A DNA stretch of 64,000 nt from Pseudocercospora fijiensis CIRAD86 (lineage: Eukaryota; Ascomycota; Dothideomycetes; Mycosphaerellales; Mycosphaerellaceae). Shown here in pieces: positions 57,739 through 64,000 of this stretch. The notes under the pieces were generated by a model. It saw only the letters and a program-made list of their open reading frames with translations, was not told the origin of the DNA and made no database searches. The translations under genes were made by a program, and so were the position numbers. The DNA lies in NCBI RefSeq assembly GCF_000340215.1, contig NW_006921547.1:716140-780139 (forward strand), written 5' to 3'. Numbering within the stretch: position 1 is the first letter of the stretch; the number at the start of each line of letters is the position of its first letter.

Positions 57739-60700
57739 ACGCCGCTTACTCCGTAAGCAGTCTATACCTATCTATAAAACTAGCCCTAGAACTAATACCT
57801 ATTTGCAAAATGCCTAGAAATCGTATTAGCAGTTATATTACATAGTTATCTTAGTGTCTGCGCCTTATAGCCTACCTAGTCGACACTTTACTACCTATTT
57901 ATAATATAGCTACCTATCGCACACATATAATTCTTATATTATATAAAAGCCCCGAGTAAATAGATTAAGACTATGTATCGTATATAACTATATAGTGTTA
58001 ATATAGCTAGTGTTAAGTAGATACGTAGAAAGTCGGTATATACGGCTTTAGTAGGCGTAGTAGGTATAAATCTACTACCTTCTACTTCCTATACTAATAC
58101 GAGAGGTTAGCTCGTTCTAGTAGTATATCTCTATATTAAGAAGCATTAAATAACGTAGTTATAAGGCCTATCAATTATTGTCTAATACTTCCGGTAGCTC
58201 CGTATCCTCCTCGAGTAATAGGTCTAGTACCTAACCTAACCCTATTTCCCCTTCTATCTTATATAGCTATAGCTAAGAGGTAGGACCTATAGACTATATA
58301 TATAATACCTTCTTGTCGCTATTAGACTCTTCTTTAATAATGTCTTTAGCCGTACGTTGCCTCTATATCTCCTTAGTAAGTAAGGCAAGGTCCTTTAGCT
58401 TTATTCCTAATAGAAACAAGGACCTATAGTACTACGAGTCTAATAAGTCTTCCTCCTTAGATAGCGCTCGGTCGTCTACTTCTATACTAATTAGCAAGTC
58501 GTTATTCTTAAAGAAGGACAACTACTAGCTATAGCGACAATTTCTATTAAAAGTAGCTTCTTCTACGCCCTTATCCTTTATATATAACTAAGCCTAATTG
58601 CTATCTTCTAGCAATACTCGTTAGTCTAGTAGTAACGTATCTACTAGTCTAAACCGAGCGGCCTTCTTCCGGCGTAGTAGCTTTAAAGGTATAGTAGTAG
58701 CGAAGTAAGGATATAGATTCCTAATAGACTCGTTACTACCGTTTAAATTAGCTAATTTAAACACTTTAAGTAGAGCCTTATATTCTAAGTTGTTAGGCAA
58801 ATAGCGGCTAGTACTACCGCTATATTTAACTAGTCTTAACTCGCGCCTCTTAGGTTAGAAGACCGTCTTAATCGGATCTTGCTTATAATAACTAGTAAGC
58901 GGTCCGGTCTTATAAATACTACTTAGAAGCAACGGTAGAAATAGCTTAAATAGTAACTATAAAAGGTACGCTTAAGAAGGACCTTCTTCTTATCCTTAGT
59001 ACGGCCTCTTCTAGTTATTATAGTACCGAATGTCTTCCTCTAGCGCTTATAATAGACCTTCTATTACTTCTTTGTCTTTGCCGCCTTACTATTAAGTAGC
59101 TTCTAAGCCTTCTTAATAGGTAATAACTCGCGGTAAGCTATCCGCGACTAGACCTTATAGGTATAGGCTATTCTAATCTTCTACTATTTGCTAGTATAAG
59201 CTTTCCGTACCTTACGTGCCTTATAGTAGCTATCTCTATCTCTAAAAGGTCGTAAAGGGCTTATACTCTAGTATTAGTATAGAATAGCACTAAAGTTATT
59301 ACGCCTTCGAGAAGGCCTTATATTAGTAACGATAGCGGTCTATACCTATTTAATCGCTCGTTAAGTGCGTTAACCTATAGCTTTATAGTACGGATAGTTA
59401 AGGCTAGCTTAAATAGGCTTATATCTACTAGAGATAGCAAATCTAGTAGGTGCGAGACCTCGAATAGCTTGCCTATTTCGTAGGCCTCGTAGAGCCTATC
59501 TAAGTCCTATACTAAGAGGTCCGCCTTCTCGTTAATCTTACGCTTTATATAGGCGACTATATACGTACCGTATTCGTCCTAGAGGAAGTCGAGCGCTCGT
59601 TAAGCGCTTATAGGGGCAATTCTAGTCTTCCGGAAGGCCGAGCAAATATTGTCGCTTTTAAAGGTCTTCCGTCGGACAGTATTAATAGTATCTATAAACT
59701 AAGCAACCCTAAATTCGCCTATGCCAAGCCTAGTATATTATATTACTACCTGCCGGTAGTAGTACTTATAGACCTAGAATAAGACTATATCTAATTGCTA
59801 TAAGAAGTGTAAAGTATATAGTAGAAGGGTAAAGATTAGAATATAGTGTTTCCGAGCGAACTTAATAAACTTAAAGAACTCGTAGCTTCTAAAGTTGTAT
59901 ATTATTAGAAGTAGGAATAGGCCTCTATTAGTAGGCCTTATTAACCTCTCGAAGCTTAATCTAGTAGAAGGCAAACACGTCGTTTAAATAGCTACTATCT
60001 ATTATACTAATAAGATAGTATGCTAGTAACTAGTTAAACTAGTGTTTAAGAAGGACCTTAACTTATGCTAGTAGTTTTAGCTTAATAAAGGCTCCGTAGG
60101 CATTTACGGCTTCTACTAAGGTTATATGCTTCCTATTAGCATTAGTTGCCGCCTGTAACCGCCTCTTTAGATCTATTATAACTACCTATTCGGCACCTCT
60201 AATACCAATCCGGAAACCTGTCTTATCTATATTCTAGCAGTTCTCGAGACTAATCTTATAGGCCTATATTAACTCGTATAGCTTATTAAACTACGAGCCG
60301 ATAAACTAAGGGTCGTATACTTCCTTCCTTACTAACTCGATACGTTTCCTTTTAATCTCTTTAATATTATACTTCTTTATCTACCTCTTATACTACTTAC
60401 TACTTAAGAGTGCTAGTGTTTTACCTTCTAGAATTAACCACTTTAATATTAACTCGGCCGTAGCGCGAATAGGTAACGTTAGTAGCAACAAGTCCACTGA
60501 TTCTCGAGATCTATAGTATTCGAGAAGGGCGATAGATTAGGCTTTAGAAAGGCGAGAATACGTCCATTTACAGTCGGTATAGCCCGTATTACTATTATAT
60601 CGTCGATATAATCGATAGTAGATATCGTTATAGTAGTATTTATTACACTATCGTCGTAGGTTTACTAGGTAGTAGTATATATAGTTAAACTCGCAAATTG

Positions 60701-60920
60701 CTACTATCTAAGTAGCTACCCGTATATCTTTCGTAAGGTTTGTAGTCGTAGATTTATAGACGACCTTCTATACGCGTTTCTTCGACTTCCGCTTTCCTAA
60801 TAGTATTGTAATAGTATTAAGTAATTAGATAAAATTGTCTACACACACTATTATAGATAGGTATTAGTTGCTAAGGCTATTTCATAGATAGGTATAGACC
60901 GCTTACGAAGTAAGCGGCGT
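57739..60920 (-). mobile_element. Pogo/Fot1-type DNA transposon 2
   Basis: A 3.2-kb element with terminal inverted repeats of about 65 bases (57,739-57,803 and 60,855-60,920). The outermost bases, ACGCCGCTTACTCCGTAAGC, are themselves nearly palindromic. Inside is a minus-strand pogo-type transposase. It sits in copia gag, whose reading resumes to the right. No clear TA duplication is visible at the edges (AA on the left, TA on the right). Confidence 0.86.
58200..60570 (-). pseudogene. Pogo-type DDE transposase of pogo 2
   Basis: Minus strand, read through TAG/TAA. The N-terminus has a helix-turn-helix-like start (YSRLSKAxSIALLEYYRSR near 60,540). The CENP-B/Tc5-like part includes RKEVYDPxFIGSxFNKLYEL (about 60,330-60,270). 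The DDE core has NIDKTGFRIGIRGAE (60,237-60,190; the catalytic Glu of NxDETGF is now Lys), NRKHITLVEAVNAYGA near 60,130-60,085, and near 59,800-59,750 FLxxLDIVLFxVYKYYYRxV, matching the family's HxLQPLDVGxFxPxK. The C-terminal part is helical with ALYDLLEIEIATIRHVR. It would cut and paste the element. Start and end approximate; frame not checked throughout. Confidence 0.83.
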
Positions 60921-61430
60921 ATAACTCTACTAAGCCGCGGATACTGCCCGAAGGGATCTAATTCTTAATAGAGCTTACTAAAATACTTATACTAAACTAA
61001 TTTAGAATCCGCTAAGAGCGTTAAAAAATACATTAGTACTATTCGCCGCTTAAAGAAAGAATTATAGACTAAGGAACTTAGGCTTCCTAAATAAGTTATA
61101 ATAGCTTAGACTTTTAATAACTTAGGCGATAAATGTAAGTCTTTCGTAACTAGTAAGACTTAGGTCTTACGAAGAGACGAGGACAGCCTTAAATTAGAAG
61201 ATTTATTCTCTTATTTCCGAGGTAAATCGAGACGATATAGTACTAAAGAATAAGAAATAGTAGTAGATTCTTTTAAATTATCTTAAAAGCCGCTTAAACG
61301 TCTGTTTATAAACAAAAATCGTAGCGGTTATAGACGAGGTAAGGCGATTAAGCGACGTTCTAGTAAATACCGCTAGTAAAAGCAATTAGTACGATAAGGA
61401 AGAGGCTCTTAAGCATTAGTAGCCCGGGTT

Positions 61431-61677
61431 TAGGGTATATACTGGATATTAGGCTCCTAGTTTAGGTCCTGGCCTATAACACTATTATATAGTAGGTAGC
61501 CTAAAGCCTAGTTGTTTACTCTCTTACCTTTACGTAGGATTACGGACTATATAGATCTATACTATTGCCCCTATCCTCCTTGTAAGTAACTACGAGAATA
61601 TAGATCCTAAAGATCTTATAATATATAAGAACGTAAACAAATATTATAGAGTATCTACTATAGATATAATTACCTAG
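61431..61677. other. Unassigned, leader-like
   Basis: Contains CCTAAAGATCTTATAATATA (61,605), resembling the copia leader after the AACCTTCGAACC box. No ORF. Confidence 0.4.
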
Positions 61678-63880
61678 GAACTACTAGATAGAGAGTTCTC
61701 TATCTATACTTTAAAGAACTAGATAATACTGCCTATAGATAGATTGTGTCTAGGGAGCTTTATCTTATCTAGGATATTATCTATAGATACAACGGATCTC
61801 GGTTACCTATAGATTGTCTAAGATAATACTAGTATATATAATCTGTCTATACTTGTATATGTCTTATTTAATAGCTATTATCTAAAGATCTCGCCTATAC
61901 TATCTATGTTTGTAGGTTAAAGAGGGAGCAAATATATAACTTCATAGGCTAGTTATAGATATTACAAGAGCTACCTATAAGGGCCTAGGCCTAGCAGCTA
62001 GAAGCCTCCCTAAACCGGCTACGAGAGTAAGTAGTTTGTACCGTAAGATCTCGTAGTTATTGCATTAATTGCTCCTAGTAGCGCTATCTAGTAGAAGTAG
62101 TAGCAATTAACTCACTTTAGCTAGCATAAGTTGTCTAGGAGTAGCTTAGTATTAATTACTTCTCGTATTATCTTTATATACCGGTTATATAGTACTAGTA
62201 ACCTCTACCCCTAAAGTAGTATAATCTGTTTCTTAGTATAAGTATTATTACTTGCTTACTACGTACCGCTATATTCTTATAAATATTCTATTACGTCTTT
62301 ACTACCCTATCCTCGTTTTTATATCCTATCCTATAAGTATACTATAATCCTTACCCTTAGAAACCCTAAAGATCCTTCTACTATACTTAGTAGTATTAAA
62401 AGCGGCGCTATAGAAAAGTATCGCTTCCTCGATATATAGTACTACTAGTTACTTATGCTTCCTTAGTATTAGATTCAAATTCACTATCTCTAATAGATAT
62501 CTTTTTCCTAATAGCTCGTTTAATAGCTTAGGCGGAAGGTAATAATTAATAAAGCAAGATCTATAAGCGGTAATATAGATTAGGAAGGGCTTGTTAGTTA
62601 GTACGCTAACGCTATACGTTTTGTACTAGATAAATATAACGAGTATATTGTAATTTGCTTGCGATAGCCTTTTATAGCTTCGTATATATTACGTAGTATA
62701 TTAGTAGATAGCGGTTTTTTAAGTGTTATATATAGTTAATTTTTATCTTTTCTATATAATATATATGAATCTAGGCGCTAGATAATAGCTTTCGATTTGA
62801 CGTAGTACTTAATTATCTACTATTATCTATTAATATTTCCTAAAAACGATTAAAAATAAAACAGACCGTCGACGAGGAGCCCTATCTATAATAGTAGCTA
62901 GCTAGACATAATTTATATATCTATCTAACTAGTTAGGAGCAAGTTATTATAGCGGCCTATTTGGTTCCGTATTAAGTCGTTACTTTATAAGGCCGCTAGG
63001 TACTATAGTACGATCGGTATATACGACTCGGCGGTAGTTACGCTAACTATATAACTATATAGTAAAGTTATATAATATAGCTTAGATCTTAGAAGTACTA
63101 GTATTATCGTTATTTAAACGGCGCTCTATAAAGTATCTTTATATAAGACTCTAGTTACTATTAGATTAATACTAGAAGCCTCTAAACCTATATCCGATAT
63201 ATCTATAAATTAGTAGACTCTTAGTAGTATAGAGATATCTGCTAACTTTACTCTAGACGATAACTAAATAGCCGATTACTACTATTATAAGTTCTATCCT
63301 AGGTCGTAGAATATATACTTTAGTATCTACTTCCGCTCTTAAAAATAAGTAATAAATAGGAACAGCAAAACGATTAAAGTTTTACTAACTTCTATAATCT
63401 TTACTATCTATAGAAGAAATGCGGCTAAATGAAAAGCTTATTTAAGCTTTTAATAGCTATTCTTAAGCGTTATTATTAGCTAAAGTCTCGCTACTAAACT
63501 TCTTATATTTACTCCTATATTAGGAATACCCGCTTCGAGGCCTTAGATATCCTTCTTATTTTTACGAGAAACGCCGAGAAGTGTAGCTATATTAGTCTAC
63601 GCGTTCCGTATTTCTACCGTATCTTATAGCTCTATATACGCTAGAATATCACAGATAAAATTATCGAGATAGTATATATTACGTAGATTAGTTATACAAG
63701 TTAGCTATAATTATATAGTTTAGTATCTAATCTAGCTCTTCTCTAAACAAATTAAGCAAAAATAGCGCTTTTTTATAGAATACGTCGCCTTGCTAATAGA
63801 ACTCTATAGGGCATCTTAAGTCTAGCGCTAATAGTAGTATTTTAAAGACCTTTTATATTCTTTTAGTAAATATATACTTA
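61678..63880 (-). repeat. Repeat X, copy 2
   Basis: Direct repeat of 49,690-52,228, missing about 305 bases between 62,415 and 62,416 relative to copy 1 (jump from GGCGCTATAG to AAAAGTATCGC). Minus-strand fragments include GVSRKNKKDIxGLEAGIPNI (near 63,580-63,520) and RGDVFYKK-type text near 63,790. No family recognised. Confidence 0.7.
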
Positions 63881-63928
63881 GCGAAAACGGCCTTATATAG
63901 TAGGAAATCATCGACATATAGGTTGAAT
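63881..63928 (-). pseudogene. Scrap of copia RT (YVDD box)
   Basis: Minus strand reads YFLFNLYVDDFLLYK, the copia RT active-site box. It is trapped between repeat X and the LINE copy. Confidence 0.55.
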
Positions 63929-64000
63929 AAAAAATAGTAGCGAACAATTAGAGACGAAGGGAAGACAGTTAAGAAGGAAGGGAGGACGAATAGAAAGCAC
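63929..64000 (+). mobile_element. 5' end of a second LINE copy, cut by the window edge
   Basis: All 72 bases are identical to 7,058-7,129, starting at the A-run AAAAAATAGTAGCG. Identity without a single RIP difference suggests recent or shared-target mutation. The rest lies outside the window. Confidence 0.9.

Larger units (their letters stand above)
57390..61430 (+). pseudogene. gag: Copia gag, split by pogo 2
   Basis: Plus-strand gag in two parts, 57,390-57,738 and 60,921-61,430, separated by a transposon. The first part reads LPSKDxDKLLKLREETSKF and FTLRRPKGEKPLDFSL. The second part matches copia gag at 33,840-34,190 (ATTAGTACTATTCGCCGCTT, GGCTTCCTAAATAAGTTATA). It stops near 61,430, without protease or pol. 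Confidence 0.7.

Noticed and set aside
57731..60930. hAT-type 8-bp target duplication around pogo 2
   Set aside because: The flanking 8-mers do not match, and the transposase has pogo-type motifs.
1..64000. Alternative genetic code with TAG/TAA read as Gln/Trp
   Set aside because: The same stops replace both Gln and Trp, CA and TG are depleted in non-coding repeats too, and LTR pairs differ by the same transitions; RIP explains all of this.

Overview
The window looks like a gene-free, repeat-only block from a filamentous ascomycete (Pezizomycotina-type) genome. I found no intact host gene, tRNA or rRNA. Almost everything recognisable is a transposable element carrying the mark of repeat-induced point mutation (RIP). 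CA and TG are strongly depleted, TA is strongly enriched, and CG is kept: the 60 bases at 26,041-26,100 hold 12 TA, 5 CG and no CA or TG. Coding frames are broken almost only by TAG and TAA, where the family expects Gln (CAG/CAA) or Trp (TGG). Reading those stops as Gln/Trp gives long recognisable polyproteins. The longest uninterrupted open frames are about 60-110 codons.

Region 1 (251-31,561) is one nested stack. Element A, a minus-strand Ty3/gypsy chromovirus (164-bp LTRs at 256-419 and 31,393-31,556, 5-bp duplication CCTAC), is split by element B. B is a plus-strand Tf1/sushi-type chromovirus (176-bp LTRs at 4,947-5,122 and 28,663-28,838, duplication TATTA). B carries two further insertions: a Tad/I-like LINE (7,002-11,924, 14-bp duplication) and element C (13,047-25,323, 279-bp LTRs, duplication GTAC). 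C is a 12.3-kb Ty3/gypsy element with Gag-protease, Pol, and an extra third ORF of about 910 codons that I cannot assign. Five copies of a palindromic motif lie around its ORFs.

Region 2 (31,562-44,870) holds a hexamer satellite, a copia element (gag to RNase H, 33,600-37,740), a tandem repeat, and a 4.6-kb pogo/Fot1-type DNA transposon (38,429-43,005) with terminal inverted repeats. Region 3 (44,870-56,390) has two long unidentified decayed elements on the minus strand, a repeated promoter-like module also seen at 32.5 kb, a minus-strand copia RT/RNase H fragment, and the first copy of an unidentified 2.5-kb repeat (X). Region 4 (56,390-64,000) is a plus-strand copia gag split by a second pogo-type transposon (57,739-60,920), then the second copy of X, a scrap of copia RT, and at the very edge the 5' end of a second LINE copy, identical over 72 bases to the first.

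Insertion order and mutation load agree roughly. The outer shells A and B are saturated with RIP changes, C is intermediate, and the LINE is lightest with a narrower target context. All identifications rest on reading motifs by eye; no database search was run. Frame continuity was checked base by base only for the three ORFs of element C.
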